Source of the DNA: Cyanobacteria bacterium UBA791
Lineage (GTDB): Bacteria; Cyanobacteriota; Vampirovibrionia; Gastranaerophilales; Gastranaerophilaceae
Direction of reading: 5' to 3'
DNA length: 64,000 nt
Assembly (NCBI GenBank): GCA_002297005.1
Contig: DBIX01000033.1
Span: 1-64,000, forward strand
Shown: in pieces, positions 53,484-62,610 of the stretch
How the letters are laid out: each line of letters opens with the position of its first letter
How positions within the stretch are numbered: the stretch's first letter is position 1
Translations under genes and position numbers: made by a program
The notes under the pieces: model-generated
The model's database searches: none
The model's input: the letters and a program-made list of their open reading frames with translations, nothing else
What the model was told of the DNA's origin: nothing

Positions 53484-54308
53484 TTATGCTTCAACCCATT
53501 CGTTCATTCTTACGAAACCGTTTAAGTCTTTTGTGTTCATTGAACGAGTTGTTCTTTGAACTTTGTCACCGCAGTTGCCTTCAACAACATCAAAAGTACC
53601 GTCATTGTTAACTGAAGCGATGATACCTACGTGACCAGAGCTTTTTGTGTATGTCCAAACTGCTAAGTCACCAACTTGAGGTTTGTAACCAGATTCTTTT
53701 GTTGAATATTTACCAGCTTTGATAGCTTGATTTTTGATTGATTGAGAAGATTCAGTAAAACCGAAAGTAGCTTTGTTGCTGTTGCCTTGACCTTGACCAT
53801 AGCAGTAAGATACAAAGCTTGCACACCAAGGATTACCATTAGCTTTACCAAATCTGTATTTGTTAACTTCAGCTGAGTTGTTTGTGCTACCATTTTCTTT
53901 AACGCCAACTTGTGATAAAGCAACGTCTACAGCTTTTTGAGCTCTTGTTGTGTTAGCTTTTGAAGCTCTAACGTTTGTACCAAAACCACCGAAGTTGAAT
54001 GTTCTTTGACCTAAAGCTGGGAACAAGTTAACATTTGAAAAACCACCGAAGTTGAACATTGGCATATTGAAAGCTGGTAAGTTAAATGCTGGTAAATTGA
54101 AAGTTGAAACAGCATTTAAAATTGAACCAAAGTTGAAGTTGATACCTAAGCCAGCACCTTCAAACATTGAAGTAGGAGCAACACCATTGAATGTAACGCC
54201 TGTGAATAAGCTTGGGTTTTCGTATACAGGAGATTTAACAGAGTTGTTGTTAACTCTTTGAGCTGAACCGAATGAATTATTTTGATTAAAACTTACTGAA
54301 AATGTCAT
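53484..54308 (-). CDS. CHAP-domain cell-wall hydrolase
   Basis: This 274-residue protein has a C-terminal CHAP amidase/peptidase domain (about 120-274) with C162 (NPWCASFVSY), H226 (SGHVGIIASV) and N245 as the likely triad. Residues 1-118 are a low-complexity region rich in F, G and N, with tandem FNLPAFNLPAF units and FNFGGF, and no Sec signal. Early SFG and FTG patches resemble those of the other hydrolases in the window. CHAP enzymes cut peptidoglycan crosslinks or stem peptides. A role against neighbours or in division cannot be decided. Confidence 0.85.
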   Translation of the reverse strand: MTFSVSFNQNNSFGSAQRVNNNSVKSPVYENPSLFTGVTFNGVAPTSMFEGAGLGINFNFGSILNAVSTFNLPAFNLPAFNMPMFNFGGFSNVNLFPALGQRTFNFGGFGTNVRASKANTTRAQKAVDVALSQVGVKENGSTNNSAEVNKYRFGKANGNPWCASFVSYCYGQGQGNSNKATFGFTESSQSIKNQAIKAGKYSTKESGYKPQVGDLAVWTYTKSSGHVGIIASVNNDGTFDVVEGNCGDKVQRTTRSMNTKDLNGFVRMNEWVEA

Positions 54309-54514
54309 TTGTTAAACTCTCTTAAATCTCTCTTACTCTTATATAAAGTTTTTGTTTTGAAAAAAATTGCCTTTTTATTTGTTAATTATTAAGTTTTGTA
54401 AACATGCTCAAACATGGATGGGGCATGTAATACAAGGAACTTAACAATTCAAAAATTTGATATTTTTCATAAATTAAATAAATTGTTTATTATAGAAAGA
54501 TACAGGAGTTTTCA

Positions 54515-55036
54515 ATGAAAATTAAAATAAAGGTATTACTTTTTATAGTTGTTTGTATTTTTAGCGTTAATTTTTTAACCGCTTGTACAAAAGACCAATT
54601 AAGTAATAGAACGTTAATGCCAAACCCTTGGCAAGATTGCCAAGACGATTTGAATAAAGCAGCAAAAGTTGCTGGATTTAATTTTCCTCTAGTATTGTCA
54701 AATTTTACAGTACGTTCTATGAAAGATATGATAGAAATTTCTTATCCATTAGACGAACAAAGAGAAGTATCTGTAAGAAAAACTACAACATTTGATGAAA
54801 AAACAAATCCGACTTATGACATAAGTGGTGATTACAATGTTTATCCACAAAACGAAAAAATAGAAATTTCACCAGAAGTCCCAGCTTTTATCAGAGGTTA
54901 TGATAAAAACAAAATTGTTATAATGTCTTTTGCAGCTGAATCAGGTTATTACACAGCAAGATGCGAAAAAGGAATGACTCTAAAAGAAGCTAAAGGCGTT
55001 TTTGAAGTTATAAAAGAGGCTGAACAAGCTAGATAA
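54515..55036 (+). CDS. Predicted lipoprotein
   Basis: This 173-residue protein has a lipobox L21-T-A-C24 after a hydrophobic signal. The mature domain (WQDCQDDLNKAAKVAGFNFPLV) with two further cysteines has no match I can name. CAGGAG precedes the ATG. Alone in its transcription unit, with a strong terminator downstream. Confidence 0.75.
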   Translation: MKIKIKVLLFIVVCIFSVNFLTACTKDQLSNRTLMPNPWQDCQDDLNKAAKVAGFNFPLVLSNFTVRSMKDMIEISYPLDEQREVSVRKTTTFDEKTNPTYDISGDYNVYPQNEKIEISPEVPAFIRGYDKNKIVIMSFAAESGYYTARCEKGMTLKEAKGVFEVIKEAEQAR

Positions 55037-55050
55037 AATTTTTAAATAAT

Positions 55051-55091
55051 AAAGGAAGAGGCGAAGCCAAAGGCTTCGCCTCTTCCTTTTT
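55051..55091. terminator. Terminator between lipoprotein and cupin genes
   Basis: AAGGAAGAGGCGAAGCC / GGCTTCGCCTCTTCCTT with a 3-nt loop and T run; usable from both sides. Confidence 0.9.
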
Positions 55092-55106
55092 GGCTTACGT
55101 AATCAA

Positions 55107-55412
55107 TTAAATTTTCACCAAAATAAATTTACTTTCTTTAACACCCAAAACCTTATGTTGTGTATCTTTTTTAAACATCAACATTTCACCTTTTTCAATT
55201 ACAAATTGTTGAGCGTCAAAGTGAAGTTCAATTTTACCATCCACAACATAAACTGCTGCATCTTCTTTTGACGTATGCGTATCAATAATTTCGTCTTTAC
55301 CAATAGCAACAAGAGTTAAAGAACTATCCCTATTCTCCATTAAAGTTTTTTTATTAAATTTTTGTCCATCTAAATCAATAGATTTTTCAACTTCAAATAC
55401 GTTATAAAACAT
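55107..55412 (-). CDS. Small cupin-domain protein
   Basis: This 101-residue protein folds as a single cupin barrel: D-T-H-T-S-K-E-D-A at the first metal motif and a second motif around KKDTQHKVLG. The ligands are only partly conserved, so it may bind a small ligand rather than a metal. AAGGAG precedes the ATG. Function unknown. Confidence 0.8.
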   Translation of the reverse strand: MFYNVFEVEKSIDLDGQKFNKKTLMENRDSSLTLVAIGKDEIIDTHTSKEDAAVYVVDGKIELHFDAQQFVIEKGEMLMFKKDTQHKVLGVKESKFILVKI

Positions 55413-55495
55413 TTCTATCTCCTTATAATTACCTACAAGTAAATTATCAAGGAGATAGAAAAATTTGTTATTACCTAACTATATAACTGTTTGGA

Positions 55496-56557
55496 TTATT
55501 TTTGCAAAGCTTTTGCATCAGAAACTTTTAAAGCAAAATAAGGTTTGTTCTTATCTTGTAAAAAGATTACATATTGGTTAGTTAAATAGAAATATCTAGA
55601 TTTTTGAGGAGGTTCAAGAGAAGCTCTCATCATTTCTATACCAGCTTCTGATTTAAGTTTTACACCCTCATTATCCATTTTAAATTCAACTGTTTCAATA
55701 GCTTTTGCAATTACTAAATCACTATTTTTAATAGCCTTGTTGCAAATTTCTCCAAACATTGTTTCTGTTTTGAAATCAAGATTTGGAATTTTAAGTTCAT
55801 CACGTTTTGTAAATTCTCTATTTGTAGTTGAGGCTTTAGCTTTTTTATTCATATCGGCATAATATTCAGCCAAAGTTTTGTTATCGTTAGTTCTATAGAA
55901 ATATACTACATCGTTTTGTTTTGTTTTTAGAGATACTGCAAAATCATTCATATCATTGTAGAAAAGAACATTTACGACATCTCTTGCTCTTGATTTGCTT
56001 GATTTTAGAATACCAAAGTATTCAACATTACCCTCGCTACCATTGAAAGCTTCTGGATTTAGTTTATCAAGTGCTTTTGCGTATTCAAAATCTTTCTTTA
56101 ACATTGCATATAAAATGTAATGTCCTGGAGCTGGAGTCCAGTCAAAATTATCTAAGATAGCACTTTTTTCATTGAATTTATCTTTTAGACCTTTTTCAAT
56201 TTCTTTTTTCAATTTTTTAGAAGCTAAGCCCCATTTTTTATAATAAGCATCTTCAGAAATATCTTCAGCTTTGAAAGATTGTTTATTCAAATCTTCAGCC
56301 ATTTGAGATTTTGTACCTACAAATTGAATAGGTTGTTTCAGCAATTCATCCATCAAATCATTCCATACAAGTTGGAATGTACCAACCCAAACTTGGTTTG
56401 CAGAAGTAGATTTGCTGTCCATTGTTGCTAAAACATCTATATCTTTAACAACATTTGTTGAAACTGATTTTTGAGCTTTCTTTCTGTGACAAGCACATGC
56501 TGAAAGTCCACTCATCAAAAATAATCCTGCAAGAATTAAAATACATAATTTTTTCAT
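55496..56557 (-). CDS. Predicted lipoprotein (serpin-like ordering not excluded)
   Basis: This 353-residue protein has lipobox L18-S-A-C21. The mature region opens with NQVWVGTFQLVWNDLMDELL and has a long alpha/beta body with PEAFNGSEGNVEYFGIL; the order of elements is reminiscent of serpin-like or other large periplasmic folds, but I cannot assign a family. AAGGGA precedes the ATG. Probably anchored to the outer or inner membrane. Confidence 0.65.
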   Translation of the reverse strand: MKKLCILILAGLFLMSGLSACACHRKKAQKSVSTNVVKDIDVLATMDSKSTSANQVWVGTFQLVWNDLMDELLKQPIQFVGTKSQMAEDLNKQSFKAEDISEDAYYKKWGLASKKLKKEIEKGLKDKFNEKSAILDNFDWTPAPGHYILYAMLKKDFEYAKALDKLNPEAFNGSEGNVEYFGILKSSKSRARDVVNVLFYNDMNDFAVSLKTKQNDVVYFYRTNDNKTLAEYYADMNKKAKASTTNREFTKRDELKIPNLDFKTETMFGEICNKAIKNSDLVIAKAIETVEFKMDNEGVKLKSEAGIEMMRASLEPPQKSRYFYLTNQYVIFLQDKNKPYFALKVSDAKALQK

Positions 56558-56759
56558 AACATAATCCCTTTTTTACAATTTTACTTTTAATCATTATGTC
56601 ATATTTTTAGAAAAAATAAAGTATTTAGGATTGCCCTCTTAACATTTTCATAACAATTAGCCCCAAAAGTTAAGACTTTGTTAATTATACAAGATTTACT
56701 AAAAAAAGAGTTATAACAATAGTGTAAGAAGTAAAGAGAAAAGAATTGGAGGTATAAAA

Positions 56760-57203
56760 ATGAGATTTAATGTTATTGAAAGAGAACCAGATTATTGTTT
56801 TACAAACATGCGTAACAGTTTAGAAAACTTATTGAATGCCGTAATGGTCGGCGATGCTACTGATTCTGAAAACAGATTTTTCCAACCATTATCAGAAGTT
56901 AGAGAAAATGAAAAAGAATACAAGGTTTCTGTTCAACTTCCTGGTATAAAGAAAGAAGATATTAACATCGAATTGGATAAAAACAGTTTAACTATTTCTG
57001 CAGAAAGCAAATTTGAAGAAATGAAAGAAAATGAAAACATGCACTATTCACAATTCTCTTATGGTAAATACCATAGAACATTTGAATTTGCTAAAGATGT
57101 AGATGCTGAACATTCTAATTGCGAATACAAAGACGGTGTTTTACAAATCACATTAAAGAAAATGACAGAAAAGAAAGAAACAAAAACACTTAAAATCCAA
57201 TAA
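56760..57203 (+). CDS. Small heat-shock protein (Hsp20/alpha-crystallin)
   Basis: This 147-residue protein has an alpha-crystallin domain from about residue 40 (REVRENEKEYKVSVQLPGIKKEDINIELDKNSLTISA in part), with the C-terminal G-V-L motif (YKDGVLQITLKK) and a KIQ tail in place of the usual IxI. It holds unfolding proteins under stress. GGAGG precedes the ATG, and a strong terminator follows. Confidence 0.95.
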   Translation: MRFNVIEREPDYCFTNMRNSLENLLNAVMVGDATDSENRFFQPLSEVRENEKEYKVSVQLPGIKKEDINIELDKNSLTISAESKFEEMKENENMHYSQFSYGKYHRTFEFAKDVDAEHSNCEYKDGVLQITLKKMTEKKETKTLKIQ

Positions 57204-57231
57204 TTTGGTAAACAACGGTAAGTAATTTACT

Positions 57232-57271
57232 AAGAGGGCGATGTCTTAAACGACATCGCCCTCTTTTTTTT
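57232..57271. terminator. Terminator after the Hsp20 gene
   Basis: AAGAGGGCGATGTC / GACATCGCCCTCTT with a short loop and long T run, between convergent genes. Confidence 0.92.
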
Positions 57272-57286
57272 ATTTAAAATTTTAAA

Positions 57287-58468
57287 TTAATTTTTCTTTG
57301 GTAAAGTTTTCAAACCAATAAATCCGATATAGCCGAAAGATAAAACACCTACAATAATAAGAGCTATCGGAAGTGAAGTTAATTTATCTAAAAAACCGAT
57401 TACAGGAGCTGTTACAGCACCACCAACAATTGTAGTACATAAAATACCAGCAACAGCACCCTCTTCTTTCTTATCGAATGAATTTACGCATAATGAAAAG
57501 ATGCTTGGAAACATAATTGAGGCAAAAAAGCCAACCAAAATAAAACATCCTGCAGAAATCATTTTATCAGGAACAACTACTGCGAATGTTAATGAAATAA
57601 AAGCACCTATTGCATATAGTAAAAGAGCTTTTGATGTATGTAAGTAGTTTAAAAGAATACCACCAGCAAAACGGCCAACTGCCAAAAAGCCCCAATATAA
57701 ACCAACCACCATGGCAGCTGAACTTTTTAACATATCAAATTTATCAACTAAGAATGTTGAAATCCATGTTGCAACACCAACTTCTATACCAACGTAAACA
57801 AAAATACCTAGTGCAAACATAATCATTAAAGGATTTTTTACAAGGTTAATATAATCATTTGTAGTAGGTTTTGAGTCATGCTTATCATGAGCTTCTGGAA
57901 TATTTGTTAAGAAAACCCAAACCGCAACTATCATTGCCAAAATTGAGAATACATAATAAATTGATTGCCAATGGAATCCTAAATCCTTAATCAAAAATCC
58001 GATTAAGAAACCACCACCTAATCCACCTACGCCACAAAAGATTTGAGTTAATGTTAGGTTTCTAGAATATTTTGTTTCGTCTTCATCAATTTCTTTCACT
58101 AATAAGTTTGAAACCATTTGTAAGGCTGTAACACCAATACCTATAATAAATAAAGAAAACAAACCGACAACATATTCTGGAACAACAGCAAATAAGATTG
58201 AACCTAAAAATACTAAACCGATACCAAATAAAAACATCTTTTTATTGCCGAATTTATCAAGCAAAACTCCTTGCGGAAAGCTTGTTAAACCGTATGCCAT
58301 AAAAAATACTGAACCTAAAAACGTCAAAACCATGCTACTTAGATGGAATGAGTCTTTCCAGTATGGTAATAAAACACCAGGAATGTTTGTAATTAAGGAA
58401 TAAGTAAAATAGTTTAAACATAACAATGCTAAAAGTTGCATGTTTGTTTTTCTTTTTGTTTCTTGCAT
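57287..58468 (-). CDS. MFS transporter
   Basis: This 393-residue protein has 12 membrane helices with the motif-A-like loop PQGVLLDKFGNKKMF. Overall pattern (FAMYGLTSFPQGVLLDKF region, GGGFLIGFLI) suggests the FucP-like sugar or small-metabolite branch rather than drug exporters. Substrate unknown. Monocistronic, convergent with hsp20. Confidence 0.88.
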   Translation of the reverse strand: MQETKRKTNMQLLALLCLNYFTYSLITNIPGVLLPYWKDSFHLSSMVLTFLGSVFFMAYGLTSFPQGVLLDKFGNKKMFLFGIGLVFLGSILFAVVPEYVVGLFSLFIIGIGVTALQMVSNLLVKEIDEDETKYSRNLTLTQIFCGVGGLGGGFLIGFLIKDLGFHWQSIYYVFSILAMIVAVWVFLTNIPEAHDKHDSKPTTNDYINLVKNPLMIMFALGIFVYVGIEVGVATWISTFLVDKFDMLKSSAAMVVGLYWGFLAVGRFAGGILLNYLHTSKALLLYAIGAFISLTFAVVVPDKMISAGCFILVGFFASIMFPSIFSLCVNSFDKKEEGAVAGILCTTIVGGAVTAPVIGFLDKLTSLPIALIIVGVLSFGYIGFIGLKTLPKKN

Positions 58469-58660
58469 TTGGGTATCTCTTTTCTTTTTGAATGTATAAT
58501 CTATTTTATAATTTTAACAGAAAAATAAAGTTTAAAATTATAAAAAAAAATTAAGTAAAGAATTGTAATATTTCATGCTTAAAGCTAGCAAATTTCTACA
58601 TTTTGGTATTTTAATATATGTAGGTAGTGTTTATAAAATTTTAGTGTGGGGTTCAGGTAA

Positions 58661-60448
58661 TTGAAAATTTCGCCAATTAGCAACTTTCGAAATCCAAAGA
58701 ATAATGTGTCTTTTGGTGAAGCTAGAGTTAATATTCTAGCAATGGGTGATTCGCATGGTCAAATCGAATCATTACCAGCAGCTTTTGATGCAATCGAAAG
58801 CAAAAAAGCTGAAATATTTGATGCTCCAAAAGAAAAAACAGCTGACAAACCTCAAATGCCTAAAAACTACCTAAACTTATTCACACATGCCGGTGATTAT
58901 TTCATTAACCCAGCAAAAAAAGGTTTTATTGGTGATCCAAACGCAACAGCAGCAAGCAATCAAGTTAAACTTTTAAATTCTTTTTTAACAGAGCTTAAAA
59001 AAGATGCTCCTGATTTAGAAGGTTATTATACATTAGGAAACCATTGTTTAGACGATGGTGACGAACTAGCAGTTAAAGAATTATCAAAAGCAGATGTTAC
59101 AACTCTTTTAACTAACGTAAATTTAAAAAATTCTAAATCAATAACAGATTTATCAGAAAAAGATCAAGAAAAATTCAAAGAACAAGCTATTCTTGAAATT
59201 CCAGACGACAAAAATCCAAACTTAAAACACAAAGTTTTAATGTTAGGTATGACAACACCAAGCGTTGATTTCTATGTACCAAATCAAGTTAAAGGTCTTG
59301 ATATTATTGATAGAAACGCTAAAAAAGATGTTCAATTAACAGAAAAAGATTTTTCTAAAACTTATGAAAAATTAAACAAAACTATTGGTGAATTCAAAAA
59401 AGCTAACCCAAAAGGTGCAGTTGTATTATTAAGTCACAACGGTAATGCAGTTGCTGATATGATTGTTAAAAATGTTTCTGGTATCGACGTAATTGTTAAT
59501 GGTCACGACCACAAAAAAGAAAATCATATTGCAACAAATCCTGAAACAGGTCATCAAACATTAGTTGCATCAATGTACCAAAACAACAAAAAATTCAGCT
59601 CTATCAAATTACATTTTGATGATGACGGAAATTTAGATACAATTAAAAATAAAGATTTTTATACAGAAGATGTAGAAAAAGAAAAGAAAGCTAAATTAGC
59701 ATCAAATCCTATTGAAGCAGGTAAAAAAGAAGTTAACCCTATTCAAGAAAAATTGAATGCATTATTAGGTGAAGACTTTAAACCAAGCGTATTTGTATCT
59801 GGTCCTACAAACATTGAATCATTAAGCACAGATGGTATCAGAAATTCATCAAACTTATTAGCTAACTTCACATCAGATGTTGTAAGAGAACAATACAACA
59901 AACACGGTGGAGATGCTGACATCGTTGGCTTACAAACAGCAAGTATCCGTCAAACATTACCAGTTAACGGATGGACTAGCAATATCAAATTATTAAACTT
60001 ATTCTGCGGTAGAACAGTTGCTTTAGGTGCTTTACAAAAAGGTGAATTAAAAGGTGCAGAAATCACAAAATTCGTTATTGAAAACTACGGCGACAACATG
60101 AAAAACAGAAGCCGTAACCCATTAGTTCAATACTCAGGTATGAGAGTTAACAAGGGTCAATTCGATAACTTATTAATGTCAGGCAACGCAACTATGAAAG
60201 ATTACGCAGACTGCTTAGAAGTTAAAGATAAAGAAGGTAACTATCAAAAACTTGATATGGAAAAAACTTACAAAGTTGCTCTTCCTGAAGAGTTATTTGT
60301 AGTTCCAAACGTTAAAACTTTAATGAATATGAAAGACAAATTCCAACCAACAGGCTACAACGCTGACGACTTATTTATGGAATACATTAAAGATAACGAT
60401 TACAAAATTTCAATGGATAAATCAGCAGACGTAAGAGTAGTTGAATAA
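58661..60448 (+). CDS. 5'-nucleotidase/UDP-sugar hydrolase-like metallophosphoesterase, TTG start, MKISPI N-terminus
   Basis: This 595-residue protein has a calcineurin-type phosphoesterase domain with MGDSHG, HAGDY, LGNHCLDDGDE, LLSHNGN and NGHDHKKENH (metal ligands in order). A 5'-nucleotidase C-terminal domain follows from about 380 (SGPTNIESLSTDGIRNSSN, GLQTASIRQTLP). The frame opens with TTG at 58661. The N-terminus MKISPISNFRNPKNNVSFGE is like those of the calpain and HExxH proteases, and no Sec signal is present although most relatives are periplasmic. It likely dephosphorylates nucleotides. Confidence 0.85.
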   Translation: MKISPISNFRNPKNNVSFGEARVNILAMGDSHGQIESLPAAFDAIESKKAEIFDAPKEKTADKPQMPKNYLNLFTHAGDYFINPAKKGFIGDPNATAASNQVKLLNSFLTELKKDAPDLEGYYTLGNHCLDDGDELAVKELSKADVTTLLTNVNLKNSKSITDLSEKDQEKFKEQAILEIPDDKNPNLKHKVLMLGMTTPSVDFYVPNQVKGLDIIDRNAKKDVQLTEKDFSKTYEKLNKTIGEFKKANPKGAVVLLSHNGNAVADMIVKNVSGIDVIVNGHDHKKENHIATNPETGHQTLVASMYQNNKKFSSIKLHFDDDGNLDTIKNKDFYTEDVEKEKKAKLASNPIEAGKKEVNPIQEKLNALLGEDFKPSVFVSGPTNIESLSTDGIRNSSNLLANFTSDVVREQYNKHGGDADIVGLQTASIRQTLPVNGWTSNIKLLNLFCGRTVALGALQKGELKGAEITKFVIENYGDNMKNRSRNPLVQYSGMRVNKGQFDNLLMSGNATMKDYADCLEVKDKEGNYQKLDMEKTYKVALPEELFVVPNVKTLMNMKDKFQPTGYNADDLFMEYIKDNDYKISMDKSADVRVVE

Positions 60449-60665
60449 TTAATAACACTAACATTTATACAAACCATAAATCACACACAAAACACATACC
60501 TATAATTAATTACTCAAAACTACACGTCAGCTGAAAGACTCCGGCGATAGATTGTTTTATTAAAATAACCTTTTAAAAGTTTCTCTTTAAATTTTTACAC
60601 TTTAAAAATTTAATTTGTGTTGAAGAATAAATAATCACTTTCAAACTTTATGCTAAAATAAAAGC
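60449..60665. other. Intergenic region before the 52-residue ORF
   Basis: An AT-rich spacer with no reading frame of note. It contains the -10 box at 60654-60659 for the following small gene. Confidence 0.5.
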
Positions 60666-60666
60666 A
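60654..60666 (+). promoter_or_regulatory. Extended -10 box placing transcription start on a small-ORF ATG
   Basis: TG-C-TAAAAT (TAAAAT at 60654-60659), 6 nt, ATG at 60666; no Shine-Dalgarno. Confidence 0.5.
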
Positions 60667-60824
60667 TGATTACACGAGAAGTTAACGACTGGTTAAAGAA
60701 ACTAGAAACAACAAATTACCCAATGGAAGAAGCCATGAAAGATTTGGCTGAATTTTCAAGATACCTTTCTAGAGAAGATTTAATTTTTATCAAGCGTAAA
60801 TTAAAAAATATCTTCCACTTATAA
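60666..60824 (+). CDS. Small 52-residue protein
   Basis: The ORF encodes MITREVNDWLKKLETTNYPM followed by 32 residues ending FIKRKLKNIFHL. It is amphipathic, helical and charged, with none of the stop-rich look of spacer DNA. Its -10 box is at leaderless spacing, matching several real genes here. It ends just before the convergent protease gene. I recognise no family; a small regulatory or DNA-binding protein would fit, but this is unsupported. Confidence 0.5.
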   Translation: MITREVNDWLKKLETTNYPMEEAMKDLAEFSRYLSREDLIFIKRKLKNIFHL

Positions 60825-60825
60825 A

Positions 60826-62454
60826 TTATGTTCCATAGTATTCAATAGCATCTAAATCGTCTTTCCAATTCATTGCATCATGGATTTTTGCAATTGTTTC
60901 TGGAAAATGTTGTTGCAAATATTGAGCACGAACGCCTAAAGAAATCTTTCCATCAGAAACAGAGTTTGTAATAGCATTTGTTTCTGCAACTACCTCTGAT
61001 AAGCCACCCCATTCACCGCCGTAGTGACCTTTTACTTGTGTAAAATATGAAACATGGTTACGTTCTTCGTCAGAGTGGTATTTATTAAAAGTTTCACGTT
61101 CTTTTAAATATGTTTTTTGAATATCTTTATTATCTGTAAACATTTTGTTTTCGCCAAGCAATTTTTCTCTATATGTTTTTTGATTTTGAGCATCCTTTGC
61201 ATGACCCAATTCATGCAAGAATACGAACAAATCATCCATTATAGAAACTTCTTTTGATACAGGCGAAAATCCAGCTTGATATACACTATCTGTGCTTTCC
61301 ATTTTGCTGATATTTTCAACAGCTTCAAACAATTCATTACCTGATACTTTTTTCATCAAATTAATTAAGCTTTTTTTGTCACCAGTAAATTTGTTTTCAA
61401 ACTCTATTGAAGCTTCTTTATTATGATGCAAATCTTTTACGGTAATTTTTTTATCATCCGTTTTAATATCGTATTTATAACCATTATTTGAAGATATAAA
61501 ATGATTATCGTCAACTACTTCAAAAGTTTGAGAAATCCCCATCAAAATTTTGCCGTCTTTATTTGTAATTTTATAATCCATTATACGATTACCTTGTGGG
61601 TCATCCTCGTACAAGAATTGAGTTCTTGTACCATTATCAGATTTTATATCACGTTTAATCGTTTTAATACCTGTTTTTTTATCTAAAGTTGCCTTTGCAA
61701 CTTGTTTTGTTTTTCCATTTGCATAAGTATAACTAATATCATATAAACCATTAACTTCTGATGGAGTCATAACTTCTTTTCTTAGCATATTACCGTTTTT
61801 ATCATTTTTTACAACAGTTTGCTCAAGTATATTGTACTTCATTTTTTCGTAATCATAACGTTTTTTTGTTGTTGTAACAGTATTATTTCTAAAGTCGGTT
61901 TCTTTCTTTATATCATCCTTTACGCTAGTTAAATCATGCTCCGTTTTAGCTATCATTTCAACATTTTTAGCATCAAATTTAAATTTGCCTTTATAACCAC
62001 AGTTTAGCGAAAATTCTTTTTTAGGTTCATATTCGTTTTGTTCAAATTCGTCTGGTTTTAGACCACTTGGCAATTTGTTTATAGCCTTTAAGACTTTTTC
62101 ATTAAATTTATCATCTTTTAATTCTTTAGCCATACGATACACAGCTTTCATATTTCTCATATTAAAGCTTGTATTGTCCTTAAAAGTATTTACAGTTTCA
62201 AAATCTAAAACTTTTGTAGCACAAGAAATTTTAAAATCATTAACTTCTTCTTGAGAAAAACGAGGTTTCCCATCAGCGTTTTTCATTCCAGCAACAATAT
62301 TTTCAGCTTCTTTCTCGTTCGGATTAGTAACAACTTTTTTAGAAGACACAAAAACATCTTGAATAGGTTCATTCAAGTTTGCTAATGGTTTGTTTTTATT
62401 TTCTTTTAAGGGTCTTATCTTTGGAAACCCTATGGTAATATTACCTATATTCAC
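60826..62454 (-). CDS. HExxH metalloprotease-like protein with MNIGNI N-terminus, GTG start
   Basis: This 542-residue protein has the zinc motif H414-E-L-G-H418 in FVFLHELGHAKDAQ and a downstream glutamate-rich stretch (SEVVAETNAITN) that could supply the third ligand. Residues 210-360 contain short repeated beta segments (YEDDPQGNRIMDYKI type) resembling toxin-like repeats. The start is GTG at 62454 with AAGGAAG upstream. The N-terminus MNIGNITIGFPKIRP resembles MKVNPI and MKISPI of two other hydrolases here; no Sec signal. A secreted protease or effector is inference. Confidence 0.75.
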   Translation of the reverse strand: MNIGNITIGFPKIRPLKENKNKPLANLNEPIQDVFVSSKKVVTNPNEKEAENIVAGMKNADGKPRFSQEEVNDFKISCATKVLDFETVNTFKDNTSFNMRNMKAVYRMAKELKDDKFNEKVLKAINKLPSGLKPDEFEQNEYEPKKEFSLNCGYKGKFKFDAKNVEMIAKTEHDLTSVKDDIKKETDFRNNTVTTTKKRYDYEKMKYNILEQTVVKNDKNGNMLRKEVMTPSEVNGLYDISYTYANGKTKQVAKATLDKKTGIKTIKRDIKSDNGTRTQFLYEDDPQGNRIMDYKITNKDGKILMGISQTFEVVDDNHFISSNNGYKYDIKTDDKKITVKDLHHNKEASIEFENKFTGDKKSLINLMKKVSGNELFEAVENISKMESTDSVYQAGFSPVSKEVSIMDDLFVFLHELGHAKDAQNQKTYREKLLGENKMFTDNKDIQKTYLKERETFNKYHSDEERNHVSYFTQVKGHYGGEWGGLSEVVAETNAITNSVSDGKISLGVRAQYLQQHFPETIAKIHDAMNWKDDLDAIEYYGT

Positions 62455-62574
62455 AATTCTTCCTTATATACACTACCCCATGATAAAAACCTCTGAAGAA
62501 AATTAATTGCCTAAAATAATACAAATATAAGGATTTTTTACATTTTTATTAAAAATTTTTAACATTTAGCCCAT

Positions 62575-62592
62575 GTTACTATTGACAGTAAC
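62575..62592. promoter_or_regulatory. TrpR-like operator 1
   Basis: GTTACT-ATTGAC-AGTAAC, a perfect 6-bp-arm palindrome that contains the -35 box TTGACA (62582-62587). It is paired with an identical-arm palindrome 36 bp downstream. Confidence 0.7.
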
Positions 62593-62610
62593 AAATTTTT
62601 AGTTTATTTT
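62582..62610 (+). promoter_or_regulatory. trpR-trpB promoter
   Basis: TTGACA (62582-62587), 17 nt, TATTTT (62605-62610). Transcription should begin at or next to the ATG at 62617, 6 nt beyond the -10 box; no Shine-Dalgarno. Confidence 0.65.
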
